64,000 nt of DNA from Misgurnus anguillicaudatus (taxonomy: Eukaryota > Chordata > Actinopteri > Cypriniformes > Cobitidae), in assembly GCF_027580225.2 (NCBI RefSeq), contig NC_073346.2, positions 620,001-684,000 of the forward strand. The letters are read 5' to 3'. Below the pieces are notes generated by a model, which worked only from the letters and a program-made list of their open reading frames with translations, made no database searches and was not told where the DNA came from. Position 1 is the first letter of the stretch. Each line of letters begins with the position of its first letter. Made by a program: the position numbers and the translations under genes. Shown here piece after piece: positions 23,085 to 33,531 of this stretch.

Positions 23085-23445
23085 GAGTTCAAGATTCCAA
23101 GTCGTCGAGTTTAGCATACATTTGTGACGACTCTGTAGTCAACTTTGAGCACAGCAGCTCCAAGGCCTCAATACGCTGTTCATGTGCATTCGATGCTTGC
23201 TCTATTCCATCCACTCGCATAACTACTTCATCTACTGCATTTTTTTGTGTGGAGGGAAGCTGAGATATTGTTAAACCTATTGTCCATATTAGCGTTGAGA
23301 GTATTAACTCCAACCATTGCAACCATTAACTCATCATTACTAACCAATAGAGCAGGGAGCTCGTGCTAGCATCTGATCCTTTAGCGTCTTCATTAGCTTT
23401 CATCATGTTAGTTTCTTCCTCCTCTGCGCCTTTTCTCTTTTTTTA
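23085..23445 (-). pseudogene. L1/Tx1-like LINE ORF1 fragment
   Basis: The minus-strand translation contains AHEQRIEALELLCSKLTTES and YAKLDDLES, which resemble the coiled-coil region of ORF1p of teleost L1-like elements. Upstream in the same direction SNDELMVAMVGV occurs in another frame; the change falls at a run of seven As near 23240. A further shift lies near 23345. The part following the coiled coil (RNA-recognition-like domain) is missing, so this is a 5' fragment. Confidence 0.55.
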
Positions 23446-23618
23446 GCTTAGTTCGGCTTTGTCGTTGTTCGAAGAACTATGCGTGACTGAATTGGTATAG
23501 TTTTTTCCACAAATAAAATGATTTAGGTGAGAAAATTAGGGAATGTGAGACAGAGCTTCAAAGCGTCTATTCCATTTCGTGCCACCAGAAGTCTCCCCGC
23601 TGATAGTCTCTTAACCTA

Positions 23619-23850
23619 AGAACTTCTTCTCCTTAATAACCCGGGAGGTAGCCAGCTTGGGCTTAACTTAGCTTCTTCTTCTAGACGTTACATTAGTAAT
23701 ACGCTCGCTCATAATGTCGAGTCATAGCCGACATAGAACTTCTTCTCCTTAATAACCCGGGGAGGTAGCCTGCTTGGGCTTAACTTAGCTTCTTCTTCTA
23801 GACGTTACATTAGTAATACGCTCGCTCATAATGTCGAGTCATAGCCGCAG
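23619..23850 (+). repeat. 116-bp tandem duplication in an L2 3' UTR
   Basis: AGAACTTCTTCTCCTTAATA at 23619 recurs at 23735 and the following 110 bases are almost the same, both units ending GAGTCATAGCCG. Confidence 0.85.
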
Positions 23851-23965
23851 CAAATTTGACTGCTTATGCTATTGTGTATTATGTTGTGCTATCTGTAGTT
23901 TTTCTGTGCTTTTACTGCTTCTATTAATGTAAAGCTGCTTTGAAACAATTAAGTATTGTGAATTC
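23680..23965 (+). mobile_element. L2 LINE 3'-UTR fragment
   Basis: From ACGTTACATTAGTAATACGC to GCTGCTTTGAAACAATTAAG the sequence is the near-reverse-complement of 61730-61880, the 3' UTR of the L2 element at the right edge of the window. It lies directly upstream of an I-like LINE fragment. Confidence 0.75.
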
Positions 23966-23979
23966 ATTGAATAATGAAT

Positions 23980-24200
23980 AATGAAGGGAAGACCAAAGAG
24001 ATGGTGATAATGAAACAGAAAAATTCCAGTTATGACCTTATACCTGTTGTAATTAATGATCAAAAGGTAGAGGAGGTAGAAGAGTTCAAATATTTAGGAA
24101 CATTCTTTGACTCAACTTTAAGTTTTACTAAACACACTGAGTATATTTTAAAAAAAGGCAATGCAGCGCCTATATTTACTTAGGAAGGTGAACTCATATG
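23980..24200 (+). pseudogene. I/Nimb-like LINE RT fragment, part 1
   Basis: The frame reads KTKEMVI, then FKYLGTFFDSTLSFTKHTEY, which matches position by position the region of the LINE at 52138-53583 that reads KAKELVI and FKYLGTCIDSKLNF. It is cut at 24200 by the chromovirus insertion and resumes at 29491. Only the end of the RT region and the C-terminus are present in this copy. Confidence 0.75.
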
Positions 24201-24688
24201 TGTAACGACACAATAAGGTGGAGGAAGCAAGCGCAGGCGATCAACACAGATTTATTAAGAATGATGGTAAATACAATGAAATGACAGAATGAATGACTGA
24301 GTCCAGGATGTTGGCAATGGTGAACGAAGGTCTACGGTGGCGTGATGATTGTGGAGTCGTGCAGTCGGTGAAGAGTGTGATGATGGCCAGTGGATATAAC
24401 CAGGAACAACCAAACACTCACACGGGGATGACAACACGAACACAAATCCAACACGACGACGAGAGACGATAATCCAAGTGGGAAACAGCAACATGAAATG
24501 AGGATCTGACAACAGGAAGAGAACTGAGTGAGTATATGTAGCTGATGGGTAATGAGGACCAGCTGGAGCGAGGCAATCATACACAGGTGACAACACTTAA
24601 TCAAACGAGCACATGGCAGAGGTGAGTGAACAAACAAACACACACACACACATGACACGGAGGAAACAGAGGACTTCCTACCGTGACA
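24201..24688 (-). repeat. 3' LTR of chromovirus
   Basis: On the plus strand it starts TGTAACGACAC and ends CTACCGTGACA. AATAAA (complement TTTATT at 24251-24256) gives the polyadenylation signal. A CA-rich tract is near 24635. Confidence 0.95.
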
Positions 24689-24700
24689 GTACCCCCTCCC
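24689..24700 (-). other. polypurine tract of chromovirus
   Basis: On the minus strand GGGAGGGGGTAC lies between the pol stop and the 3' LTR. Confidence 0.8.
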
Positions 24701-27700
24701 CTAGGAACGCCCCTTGGCGTTCCCAGCCTGCTTTACCTGAAGATTGTAATCATCAATAAGGCGGTGATCCAGTATGTCCCGAGCAGGAACCCACCTTCTC
24801 TCCTCCGGACCGTAACCTTCCCAATCCACCAAGTACTGAAAACCGCGTCCCCTCCGTCTAGAGTCCAGAATACGATTAACCAAATACGTGGTCTCCCCAT
24901 TAACGATACGAGGCGGGGGGGGAACCGGGGCAGGCGGATTAAGACGGGAAAAAATCACCGGTTTAATTTTGGACACATGAAACACGGGATGAACCCTCCT
25001 GTACGCCGGTGGAAGGCTAAGACGCACTGTTACCGGATTAATGATCTTGGTAACAGAAAACGGGCCAATAAATTTGGGAGCAAGCTTATTCGAAACGGAA
25101 CGCATCGGAATGTTCTGGGTTGAAAGCCACACTCTTTGACCGACGACGTATCGGGGAGGCTTCGACCGGTGGCGATCGGCCTTAGCCTTGGTGCGCGACC
25201 TTGCCTGGAGCAGAGCTCTACGAGCTCTGGTCCAGGTGCGGTGACACCTCTGGACTAGTGCGTTTGCGGAGGGAACCGACACCTCGGATTCAGTACTGAC
25301 AAAATTAGGTGGTTGGTACCCTAAACTACACTTAAATGGAGACATGCCCGTAGATGACACTGGCAGAGAATTGTGTGCGTACTCCACAATTGAGAGTTGT
25401 TGACACCAGGATGAAGGATTGTTGGAAGCCAAACACCGCAATGCCCTTTCGACATCCTGATTGGCTCGCTCGGTTTGACCATTGCTCTGGGGATGGAACC
25501 CGGATGAAAGACTAACAGTCGCTCCTAACAATTTACAAAACTCTCGCCAAAATTTGGACACAAATTGGGGACCCCTGTCAGAAACCACGTCTGTCGGAAG
25601 GCCATGTATACGGAAGACGTGGTTAATGACAGTTACCGCTGTTTCCTTGGCTGATGGCAATTTGGGCAAGGGGATGAAATGAGCCGCCTTCGAGAACCGG
25701 TCCACTACGGTTAAAATCACCGTATTACCCTTAGAGGGTGGGAGGGCGGTAATGAAATCTAGCGAGATGTGGGACCAGGGTCTCGAAGGGACAGACAGCG
25801 GTAAGAGTAACCCATCTGGAGGTCGATTGGAAGTCTTACCAACAGCGCAAACCGAGCAAGCCAAGACGAAGTCGTGGACATCACGAGCCATACCAGGCCA
25901 CCAAAATCGTTGCTTGACTAGAAATTTAGTTCTACTAACCCCTGGGTGACAAGCAACACTGGAACAATGACCCCACTGGAGAACGTCTGACCGTAACCCC
26001 TCCGGCACAAATAAACGGTTCGGTGGGCAACGAGCCGGGGGCGTTACCCCTTCTAAGGCAGTCAAAACCTTCGATTCGACCTCCCATCTGAGCGCGGAGA
26101 TAATGATGGTCTCCGGTAAAATGGGCTCGGGAGTAGCAGTACGATCGGAACGCTCAAAAAGACGGGATAAAGCATCGGGTTTGATGTTTTTGGAACCCGG
26201 CCGGTAAGAAAGTGTAAAATCGAAGCGACCGAAAAACAATGCCCACCGAGCCTGCCTGGAGTTAAGTCTTTTAGCAGTTCTAATGTATTCGAGATTCTTA
26301 TGGTCCGTCCATACAATGAAAGGTACACCCGACCCTTCAAGCCAGTGACGCCATTCTTCCAGTGCCAATTTGACGGCCAACAGCTCTCGATTGCCAATGT
26401 CATAGTTAACTTCCGCAGGAGATAAACGATGAGAATAATACGCGCAAGGATGAACCTTTCCGTCTGAGGATGCGCGCTGGGATAACACTGCTCCTACCCC
26501 CACCTCTGACGCGTCGACCTCCACTATGAATTGACGTGAGCGATCAGGGGTGACAAGAATAGGAGCTGAAACAAAGCAGCTTTTCAGTTTGGCAAACGCA
26601 GCCTCAGCTGCGTCTGACCACCTGAACGTCAAACTAGGGGAGGTCAAAGCGGTCAGAGGCGCGGCTAGCTGGCTGAAATTGCGAATGAAACGCCGATAAA
26701 AATTGGCGAACCCCAGAAATCTCTGCAGGGCCTTGCGAGACTCTGGGGATGGCCAATCTACCACAGCCTTAACCTTCTCAGGATCCATGCGAACACCCTC
26801 AGTCGAAATGATGTGTCCTAGAAAAGAAACAGACTGTGCATGAAAAACGCATTTCTCCGCCTTGACAAACAATCCATTCTCTAGCAACCGCAGAAGCACT
26901 CGTCGTACGTGTTGCACGTGTTCCTGGAGAGACGAAGAAAAAATCAATATGTCATCCAGGTAAACATATATGAACTGATCGACCATGTCTCGCAACACGT
27001 CATTAACGAGTGCTTGGAAGACTGCCGGCGAGTTAGATAGCCCGAAAGGCATCACGCGATACTCAAAATGGCCACGAGGGGTGTTAAAAGCAGTCTTCCA
27101 TTCGTCCCCCTCCCTAATGCGGACCAAATGATAAGCGTTACGTAAGTCCAATTTAGTGAAGACGGACGCTCCCTGCAACCTCTCAAAAGCTGAAGACATC
27201 AGCGGCAAAGGATAAGTATTCTTTACCGTTATGTTGTTCAACCCTCGGTAGTCAATACAAGGTCGCAAGGATCCGTCCTTCTTCCCCACAAAAAAGAACC
27301 CCGCCCCCGCTGGAGAAGAGGAAGGGCGAATGAACCCCGTTGCTAGAGAACTGGATATATATTTCTCCATGGCCGCCGTCTCTGGAATAGACAAGGAATA
27401 TAACTTGCCCTTAGGCGGAGAGGTACCTGGCAATAACTCTATCGCACAGTCATAGGGACGATGAGGAGGAAGAGAATCAGCCCGCGACTTACTGAACACC
27501 TCCTTCAGGTCGTGGTACTCCGCGGGCACGTTAGTCAAATCCACTGCTTCCCCCTGAAACACAGACTCAGAAACATTAACACCAGCAGACAAAAGACAAG
27601 ACAAATGACACTCCTCGCTCCAGCTAACCACAGATCCGAGACGCCAATCAATCCTGGGGTTGTGTTGATGGAGCCAAGTGTGACCGAGAACAATGGGAGT

Positions 27701-28090
27701 CTGAGGTGAGTCTGTGATGAGGAATGAAATCTTCTCCGTATGATTACCAGATGTGATGAGTGAAACAGGAATGGTGGTCTGAGTGATGACTGGAAGCTTG
27801 TGTCCATCAAGTGCAAAAGGTGCAATGGGGTGTTTGAGGGAGGTGAGAGGAATGTTGATCTTACGTGCGAAGTTGAAATCCATGAAACTACCCTCGGCCC
27901 CAGAATCCACCAAAGCGTGCTGATCCAGTGTATGTGTGGACCACCGTAGTCTCACCGGAAGGAGTGTTGATGTAGATGAGGTCTTCCTGGCAGAGATCCC
28001 ACCCGATAGTAGCCTCAGATTTACTATCGGGCTTGATCTTTTACTGGGCAGCGCTGGATGTGATGTTGCGAGCTGCCACAGTATAAACAC
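24701..28090 (-). CDS. pol: chromovirus Pol polyprotein
   Basis: An open frame of 1129 residues. Order of domains: retropepsin (LVDSGAEG, catalytic Asp about residue 62); reverse transcriptase (YLDD at about 377-380); RNase H (VEVDAS near 524 and WTDHKN near 594); integrase zinc finger (H708, H714, C745, C748 pattern); integrase core with Asp 778, Asp 838 and Glu 874 in D-x35-E spacing; GPY/F module ([10 protein letters not shown]); and a C-terminal chromodomain about 1068-1115 ([14 protein letters not shown]). The chromodomain is expected to steer integration towards marked chromatin. The ORF overlaps gag by 67 nt in the -1 frame, so Pol is probably made by frameshifting; no textbook slippery heptamer is evident, and the ATG at 28090 need not be used. 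No disabling change was noticed. Confidence 0.95.
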   Translation of the reverse strand: MFILWQLATSHPALPSKRSSPIVNLRLLSGGISARKTSSTSTLLPVRLRWSTHTLDQHALVDSGAEGSFMDFNFARKINIPLTSLKHPIAPFALDGHKLPVITQTTIPVSLITSGNHTEKISFLITDSPQTPIVLGHTWLHQHNPRIDWRLGSVVSWSEECHLSCLLSAGVNVSESVFQGEAVDLTNVPAEYHDLKEVFSKSRADSLPPHRPYDCAIELLPGTSPPKGKLYSLSIPETAAMEKYISSSLATGFIRPSSSPAGAGFFFVGKKDGSLRPCIDYRGLNNITVKNTYPLPLMSSAFERLQGASVFTKLDLRNAYHLVRIREGDEWKTAFNTPRGHFEYRVMPFGLSNSPAVFQALVNDVLRDMVDQFIYVYLDDILIFSSSLQEHVQHVRRVLLRLLENGLFVKAEKCVFHAQSVSFLGHIISTEGVRMDPEKVKAVVDWPSPESRKALQRFLGFANFYRRFIRNFSQLAAPLTALTSPSLTFRWSDAAEAAFAKLKSCFVSAPILVTPDRSRQFIVEVDASEVGVGAVLSQRASSDGKVHPCAYYSHRLSPAEVNYDIGNRELLAVKLALEEWRHWLEGSGVPFIVWTDHKNLEYIRTAKRLNSRQARWALFFGRFDFTLSYRPGSKNIKPDALSRLFERSDRTATPEPILPETIIISALRWEVESKVLTALEGVTPPARCPPNRLFVPEGLRSDVLQWGHCSSVACHPGVSRTKFLVKQRFWWPGMARDVHDFVLACSVCAVGKTSNRPPDGLLLPLSVPSRPWSHISLDFITALPPSKGNTVILTVVDRFSKAAHFIPLPKLPSAKETAVTVINHVFRIHGLPTDVVSDRGPQFVSKFWREFCKLLGATVSLSSGFHPQSNGQTERANQDVERALRCLASNNPSSWCQQLSIVEYAHNSLPVSSTGMSPFKCSLGYQPPNFVSTESEVSVPSANALVQRCHRTWTRARRALLQARSRTKAKADRHRSKPPRYVVGQRVWLSTQNIPMRSVSNKLAPKFIGPFSVTKIINPVTVRLSLPPAYRRVHPVFHVSKIKPVIFSRLNPPAPVPPPPRIVNGETTYLVNRILDSRRRGRGFQYLVDWEGYGPEERRWVPARDILDHRLIDDYNLQVKQAGNAKGRS

Positions 28091-28986
28091 AGTCCAAGGG
28101 ATCTCCGCCTGATCCTCTCCTCCCGGGAGAGCCGAGCTCGCCCCACCTGCATGGGTTCCAGATCTCCAGGTGGGCTGACCGCAACCTCTGGCCGCCGATG
28201 CTGAACCTCTGGACTGGTGGTGCGCGTGGTCCTCCCCCTCCGTCTGGCTGCTTGATCTAGCCGGTTGTCAATCCGGATAGTGAGATCGATTAAACCGTTG
28301 AGTGAAGAGGGAAGTTCCATGGCTCGAATCTCCTGTTGGATGCGGTCAGCCAACCCATGCAGGAAATGATCCCACTGCGCCTCTTCGTTCCACTTACACT
28401 CCGCCGCCAGGGTGCAGAACTCGATGGAATAATCTGATACAGACCTATCCTCCTGCCGTAGGTCCGCTAGAAGCCTGGCCGCCTCCCTCCCGGCGACGGA
28501 GCGGTCGAAGACCCGTCTCATCTCCTCCGAAAGGGTGTGGAACGAAGCACAGCAGCGATCTTGGTTCTCCCACACCGCCGTCCCCCAGAGGGCAGCCTTC
28601 CCCGTGAGAAGGGAGAGAACGAACGCCACCTTCATCTCCTCGGTGGTGAACGTACGGGGCTGCAAGGCGAAGTGCAGAGAACAATGAGAAAGAAATGATC
28701 GACAAAATTTAGGCTCACCCGCATACTTCTCAGGAATGGGGAGGCGTGGCTCGGACTGAGGAGAACCCCCAGTGGTGATCGGCGGTGTGGGTGGCGTGGG
28801 GGGCGCAGTGGGCGGCGATGGATGATGTTGTTGAGCCTGGAGAGCGAGCTCGGAAACCTTCGTCACCATCGCTTGGAAAGCTCGACCCATCTCATCTATC
28901 GCTTTCTCTTGACGATCCATACGACCCACAGTGCGTTGTAAAAATTCCTCCAGATGAGATGGGGAGCGATCGCCTGCTGCTTCCAT
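28024..28986 (-). CDS. gag: chromovirus Gag
   Basis: 320 residues from the ATG at 28986, which lies 16 nt inside the LTR boundary. The longer open frame reaches back into the LTR but would start upstream of the predicted primer site. The N-terminal third contains a short coiled coil ([19 protein letters not shown]) and a proline-rich patch. The central part ([20 protein letters not shown]) is the usual gypsy capsid-like region. The C-terminus has one zinc knuckle, [14 protein letters not shown], fitting C-x2-C-x4-H-x4-C. It assembles the particle and packages RNA. Confidence 0.9.
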   Translation of the reverse strand: MEAAGDRSPSHLEEFLQRTVGRMDRQEKAIDEMGRAFQAMVTKVSELALQAQQHHPSPPTAPPTPPTPPITTGGSPQSEPRLPIPEKYAGEPKFCRSFLSHCSLHFALQPRTFTTEEMKVAFVLSLLTGKAALWGTAVWENQDRCCASFHTLSEEMRRVFDRSVAGREAARLLADLRQEDRSVSDYSIEFCTLAAECKWNEEAQWDHFLHGLADRIQQEIRAMELPSSLNGLIDLTIRIDNRLDQAARRRGRTTRTTSPEVQHRRPEVAVSPPGDLEPMQVGRARLSREERIRRRSLGLCLYCGSSQHHIQRCPVKDQAR

Positions 28987-28990
28987 GATG

Positions 28991-29000
28991 GTCAGATCCT
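28991..29000 (-). other. putative self-priming primer-binding site
   Basis: On the minus strand, two bases after the 5' LTR, AGGATCTGAC occurs. Its exact complement GTCAGATCCT is in the same strand of the LTR (29303-29312). There is no TGG tRNA-type primer site. See findings. Confidence 0.6.
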
Positions 29001-29002
29001 TC

Positions 29003-29490
29003 TGTAACGACACAATAAGGTGGAGGAAGCAAGCGCAGGCGATCAACACAGATTTATTAAGAATGATGGTAAATACAATGAAATGACAGAATGAATGACT
29101 GAGTCCAGGATGTTGGCAATGGTGAACGAAGGTCTACGGTGGCGTGATGATTGTGGAGTCGTGCAGTCGGTGAAGAGTGTGATGATGGCCAGTGGATATA
29201 ACCAGGAACAACCAAACACTCACACGGGGATGACAACACGAACACAAATCCAACACGACGACGAGAGACGATAATCCAAGTGGGAAACAGCAACATGAAA
29301 TGAGGATCTGACAACAGGAAGAGAACTGAGTGAGTATATGTAGCTGATGGGTAATGAGGACCAGCTGGAGCGAGGCAATCATACACAGGTGACAACACTT
29401 AATCAAACGAGCACATGGCAGAGGTGAGTGAACAAACAAACACACACACACACATGACACGGAGGAAACAGAGGATTTCCTACCGTGACA
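29003..29490 (-). repeat. 5' LTR of chromovirus
   Basis: 488 bp, one difference from the other LTR. On the minus strand a TATA-like CATATACT (about 29333-29340) precedes GTCAGATCCT (29312-29303) by about 27 nt, so transcription probably starts there. Confidence 0.95.
29334..29339 (-). promoter_or_regulatory. TATA-like box in chromovirus 5' LTR
   Basis: ATATAC on the minus strand. The proposed start is about 25-27 nt downstream at 29312-29315. The same box is in the 3' LTR copy. Confidence 0.5.
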
Positions 29491-29678
29491 ATATGGGGTT
29501 AGAAAGGAAATTCTAGAGACTGTGTATAGGAGTTTGATTGCTAACATTCGATATGTATACATGGTTTGAAAACCTGGGGTTTAAGAACAGAAACAAACTA
29601 TCCAGAATTGTTAAGCTGGGCAGTAAAATTGTTGGTAAAGACCAGGGACAATTGGCAGACTTATATACTACACATAAA
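29491..29678 (+). pseudogene. I/Nimb-like LINE RT fragment, part 2
   Basis: It continues the frame broken at 24200: after ATATG the sequence reads GVRKEILETVYRSLI and then KLVKTRDN-type sequence equivalent to 53221-53400 of the other LINE. It contains a frameshift and is cut at about 29679 by another element. Confidence 0.65.
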
Positions 29679-30454
29679 CCCCATTCACACAGACCTTTGG
29701 TCCCAAAAAATACCCGTAAAATTGCCAGACAAGCGTCTGTGTGAACAAAAACTCGTTCCGTTAATCTTCTGGGATCGTTGACGGAAAGAGGACCTTGTCA
29801 GATACCCGGATAACCCTCTGTGTGAACAAGAAGCCGAACGAATGCCGTAATGGGCGTGTCGTAGTGAGGACGCGCGCATCATCACAACAAAAGTTATGGT
29901 TCAGCTCCTTAAAACGAGAGATAACATGCATATTGTCAAGGCCCACCTGGCTCAAAGCAGACCTGACATAAAATGGGGAAGACCACACCGTAGCGTTAAG
30001 TATAAATATATATTTATTTACATAAATGGCCGGAGTCAGCATAACAAAATATAAGGCATAACATGTCTTGGAGTAAAAGGAATATAACAAAACGAGGACA
30101 TGTGAGCTTCCAGGAAAACTACGCGATCGGAGAGAGCTCACTCGAGACTCTCCCCATCGGGGCAAGCCACAGGAATTCACCAGCATTAGAACAGCGCATC
30201 ACGCGCTCCTTTATAATCTTATCATAAACAAAAATGCACGCGAGTGGTTCTTGGAGAGAGAAAATAATATATAATATGCAAACATCAGACACTGCGTAGA
30301 AGAGAGGGCGGGACTTTCAATAGGTCACGTGTCTTTCCGGGACCATCACATGCCGGGTAAAATTGGCAGTGTGAATGAACAAAAAATTTAATCATCCTGG
30401 AAAAATCCAGGATGCCTTTCCCATGTATTTTACGGAATGTCTGTGTGAAAAGGG
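29679..30454. mobile_element. DNA element with CCC.TTCACACAGAC ends, inside the LINE
   Basis: Left end CCCCATTCACACAGACCTTT and right end complement CCCTTTTCACACAGACATTC share about 15 terminal bases. Internal words GTGTGAA and GGTAAAATTG repeat in inverted order. The target duplication is unclear. The interior (about 29935-30280) begins TGTCAAGGCCCACC and may itself be another insertion, but its boundaries could not be fixed. Confidence 0.6.
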
Positions 30455-30835
30455 CTATATGAGACGTAAGGCCTACCACATTGTGTCTGACCCAGTGCAT
30501 CCTCTGTTTACAGAATTTAGGAAATTACCATCAGGAAGGAGGTACACAGCTGCGCTAGCAACTAAAAATATTAATATATATAAAAAAAATTCAAGTAATC
30601 CATACCAAGTGCAATAACACTACTGAACTCACAATAGTCCATGTTTATCTTTTTGATATTGGTGTGTGATGAAGGTGTTATCTATTGTTGTTTGTAAGGG
30701 TTACTGTGTTATTTGTCTGTTGTATTTATTGTCTATTCATTGTGTATGTGTTTAAAAAATCCACCTGTGGAGCCAAAGATAAATTTCCACTTTTTGTGGA
30801 CAATAAAGTTGAGTTGAGTTGAATTGAATTAAATA
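30455..30835 (+). pseudogene. I/Nimb-like LINE C-terminus and 3' end
   Basis: It reads SDPVHPLFTEFRKLPSGRRY, equivalent to the LLPSGRRF region of the LINE at 52138-53583. It is followed by a 3' UTR ending GTGGACAATAAAGTTGAGTTGAGTTG, the same 3' structure as 53661-53711 (GTTGACAATAAAGTTG then a pentamer tail). Confidence 0.75.
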
Positions 30836-30854
30836 CGCTAATACTTGTATACAG

Positions 30855-31095
30855 TTGGGAATTGGAGTATTATCCATCCTAGATCATGTTCATAATATGG
30901 CCTGGAATGGGGTAAGAACTAACTATTTATTACATAACTTATTAGAAATGACTCCATGTAGGTTCAATAGTTTATATAAAAAAATGCTTTTTTGTTCTTT
31001 TCTCTTTCATTTTTTGTTGTTTCTATTTCATGTGAAGCTGTTTGGTATGATGAACAATTGTTAAAAGCGCTATATAAATAAAATAGAATTGAAAC
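30855..31095 (+). mobile_element. L2 LINE 3' end fragment
   Basis: It ends GAAGCTGTTTGG...GCGCTATATAAATAAAATAGAATTG, the L2 3' terminus (compare the complement of 61690-61745) with the GAATT-type tail. Confidence 0.6.
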
Positions 31096-31261
31096 TGAAT
31101 TTAATTGGATTCGCTATTAACATGGCTGCAAGAGCAACGACTGAATGCTTCTCCAGAGAGGAAAGGGATCTGCATTCTTCATTACTTCAAATATGTAATT
31201 CTGATACATTCAATGACTATCCAATATTATAGTCCTTTCATAATTGGTATTTGGCATGTTT

Positions 31262-31605
31262 GTGTGCTGCTGAGCGTCCCTGTGTGTGTACTAAGTGTTT
31301 ACGCGTGTTGTGCACGCCCCTATAGGCGTATTATATTTCCAACACACCCTTTTATTAAATAAATAAATTGACTTTAGACCAGGTTTTAGTTGATCATTAG
31401 GGCAATCATTTTCAGTTGCTTCAAAATAACAGTGCGTCAACAATATGCGCCTAAAAACACCACGTTTTCAGACCAGCACACCCATGTGCAAACAGTGCGT
31501 TCGTTATTTAAACAATGTGGTTCTAGACATGAAAATGATAACTGTTTTGGGCTGAAACTAGCAAGAAACACTTGCTCTGGCTTTGCATTGTGCATTTGTC
31601 CACTA
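31262..31605. repeat. dispersed repeat, copy 1
   Basis: CAGGTTTTAGTTG.TCA....., CGTTTTCAGACCAG and ATTTAAACAA.GTGG.. recur in the same order at 49796-50158. It is a diverged DNA-element type; ends are not resolved in this copy. Confidence 0.6.
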
Positions 31606-31811
31606 CAGCATTGGCTCCGACCTAAAGTAAGTTTCTAAATAATAATGGTAATCTTATTTTGACTCTATCACTATTGGCTTCTGTGGACATCAGAAATGTT
31701 TTGTGCAAAGCAGGGAAAAGTAAGCAGAAATGAGAGATGATAAGTTTAAGGGAGGAAAAAATCCAGGTAAACCTCTGTCAAGTCTATAGAATTTGTATGC
31801 CATTTATTGTA

Positions 31812-32132
31812 TGACATATCAGGGCCATTTTATGATTAATTGATATCAATGTCTTACATACTGTACATAAGTATAATGAACATGAATAATTTTAAATCTT
31901 TTCCAGTACTTAAGGACATTGTATAATAGTGTTTTTTTTTTTTTAAAAAGTCCTGTGCCACAGTTGAGCTTTATGTCTAGCAACGCCCCTGCTCAGTCCC
32001 TTAGTTCTAATTTCATGTAAAATTTCATTTTTTTCAGTGACAGTCCAGTCTGAAAATGTTACAATTCTTTATTAAAGGAACAGTATGTAAGACATTGATA
32101 TCAATTAATCATAAAATGGCCCTGATATGTCA
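31812..32132. repeat. 53-bp perfect inverted repeat, 215-bp spacer
   Basis: 31812-31864 is the exact reverse complement of 32080-32132. Each arm is the terminal part of the MITE family described at 47470-47755. Confidence 0.85.
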
Positions 32133-32238
32133 CTAGACATTAAGAAATCATGTTCATTTCAAATACTTATATCACTGACAACAGTGGTCCGGCCAATACA
32201 TTGTCATTTAAAAAGTGGAGTTGCAGCCCTGATATGTG
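32073..32238 (+). mobile_element. truncated TTAA-type MITE
   Basis: It starts TTAAAGGAACAGTATGTAAG and runs closely with 47470-47636 as far as GCAGCCCT, then changes to an unrelated element end. Confidence 0.75.
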
Positions 32239-32455
32239 CGGGTGTGCGGATCAATGTATAAACAACCCACTCCCGACCGACGTTTTCAACTAACCCGCCC
32301 GCAATTGTTTAAAATAGTTAATTGGCATCTTACTTTCAAACGACCCGACCGACCGCGGCCTGAATATCATTAAAAATATTTTTGGATGACTCGTAACGAC
32401 GGGTGACCGCAGGCACCCACTCATTTCTTATCAACCTGCGCATCACTGATGCGAA
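32223..32455 (-). mobile_element. hAT-like element end (CCCGC-rich)
   Basis: It contains ACCCGCCCGC, GACCCGACCGACCG and ends AACCTGCGCATCACT. The same terminus in the opposite direction is at about 37789 (AGTGATGCGCGGGT), so both are ends of one hAT-like family. The other end of this copy was not found. Confidence 0.5.
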
Positions 32456-32962
32456 TTGAGTGATTCATTAAGAGGATGCGACTGCTGTTTCGAAACGTTC
32501 ATGCGATTGGAAAGAAGATAAAGCAGTTCTCTGACTATGTTTGGATGTTCGAGTAAATATTAAACTGAGATGGGGTGAGAATGCAATGCTGACATAGGCT
32601 ACAGTACAATCACAGTTGCACAGATTTGTAGTGCTGTGACGGATCAGAACTCTTGATGTGTAAACTTTAGAGAGAGTTGCGATGCAGTGTCTTATAATAT
32701 AGTATATTAACCAGTGATTCTTGGGAATTTGGATAAAACAGGTTTAAATTTTGAAAAAAAAAGTTAAATTACAAAATCTGAAAGTATATCATTATAGACC
32801 AAGGTCTTGGCTGTTCAGCAATTTACAGCCTAAATAGAAAAAGTAATGATTTTTTATTTAATAAACATATTTTTATTTTAATAGAGACTATAAATTTAAT
32901 AACTCAACAGCACTGAAGAAGCATATTGTAAGCATATTCATTTAAAACAAATAAAACTCCAT

Positions 32963-33531
32963 CTGACGGTGGTGACAATAATCTGACGGTGGTGACATTG
33001 GCCTCATTATTCCAAAATGTATACCACTCAAGTCAATGGCTTTTTGCTTAAACTTTATGTAAATATTTGGTCCAAAAAATAACAATCCTGAGCACTGTGA
33101 TGAACAAATATCAAATCATAACTTCCTAAAATACATAAAACCTGACAGAAAACCTGATGGTGGTGACATCTAAAGGTGGTGACAAAAACCTAATATAGAT
33201 AAAAAAAATAGATGAGTTGTTCACATTAGCCATCTTGTTTCCCTTCTGTTGCTAGCTACTTCAGACCTCTTCTTAAAAATGATACATTTATTTTATAATC
33301 GTATCTAATTTTTTTTTTACAAAGATGACGGTGTTGACATGTTATGGTTGTCACAGTAGCAGTGTCCAAAATATGAACAAGTTTAAGAGAAAATAGCAAA
33401 CATACAGGAGCTTGAGTGATCTTGAAGCATGCAGAAGAGCTGAAGGTTTGAAAATGTGGTCCTCAGGAATGCAGTTGACCCTGTAGTTGTCTGATTTTAT
33501 TGCTTTTTATAAATATCTGACGGTGGTGACG
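32963..33531 (+). repeat. scattered TGACGGTGGTGACA motif
   Basis: CTGACGGTGGTGACA occurs at 32963 and 32983. Variants are at about 33153 (CTGATGGTGGTGACA), 33173 (AAGGTGGTGACA), 33324 (GATGACGGTGTTGACA) and 33517 (CTGACGGTGGTGACG). All are on the same strand with irregular spacing. Confidence 0.7.

Larger units (their letters stand above)
24201..29490 (-). mobile_element. Ty3/gypsy chromovirus, near-intact
   Basis: A 5290-bp element on the minus strand: LTRs of 488 bp at each end, gag, pol with protease, RT, RNase H, integrase and chromodomain, a self-complementary primer site and a polypurine tract. Target duplication ATATG is perfect (24196-24200 and 29491-29495). The LTRs differ at one position that I could find (24674 C versus 29476 T), so insertion was recent. 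Both ORFs are open. It interrupts an older LINE. Layout and chromodomain place it near the sushi/Tf1 branch of chromoviruses. Confidence 0.95.

Noticed and set aside
24255..24596. 113- and 108-codon minus-strand frames, repeated at 29057-29562
   Set aside because: They lie wholly or mostly in the two identical LTRs of the chromovirus and overlap its promoter and terminator; duplication explains their recurrence.
24683..25123. 146-codon plus-strand frame
   Set aside because: Antisense shadow of the chromodomain and integrase end of pol.
28302..28607. 101-codon plus-strand frame
   Set aside because: Antisense shadow of chromovirus gag; GC-rich codon use of gag keeps the opposite frame open.
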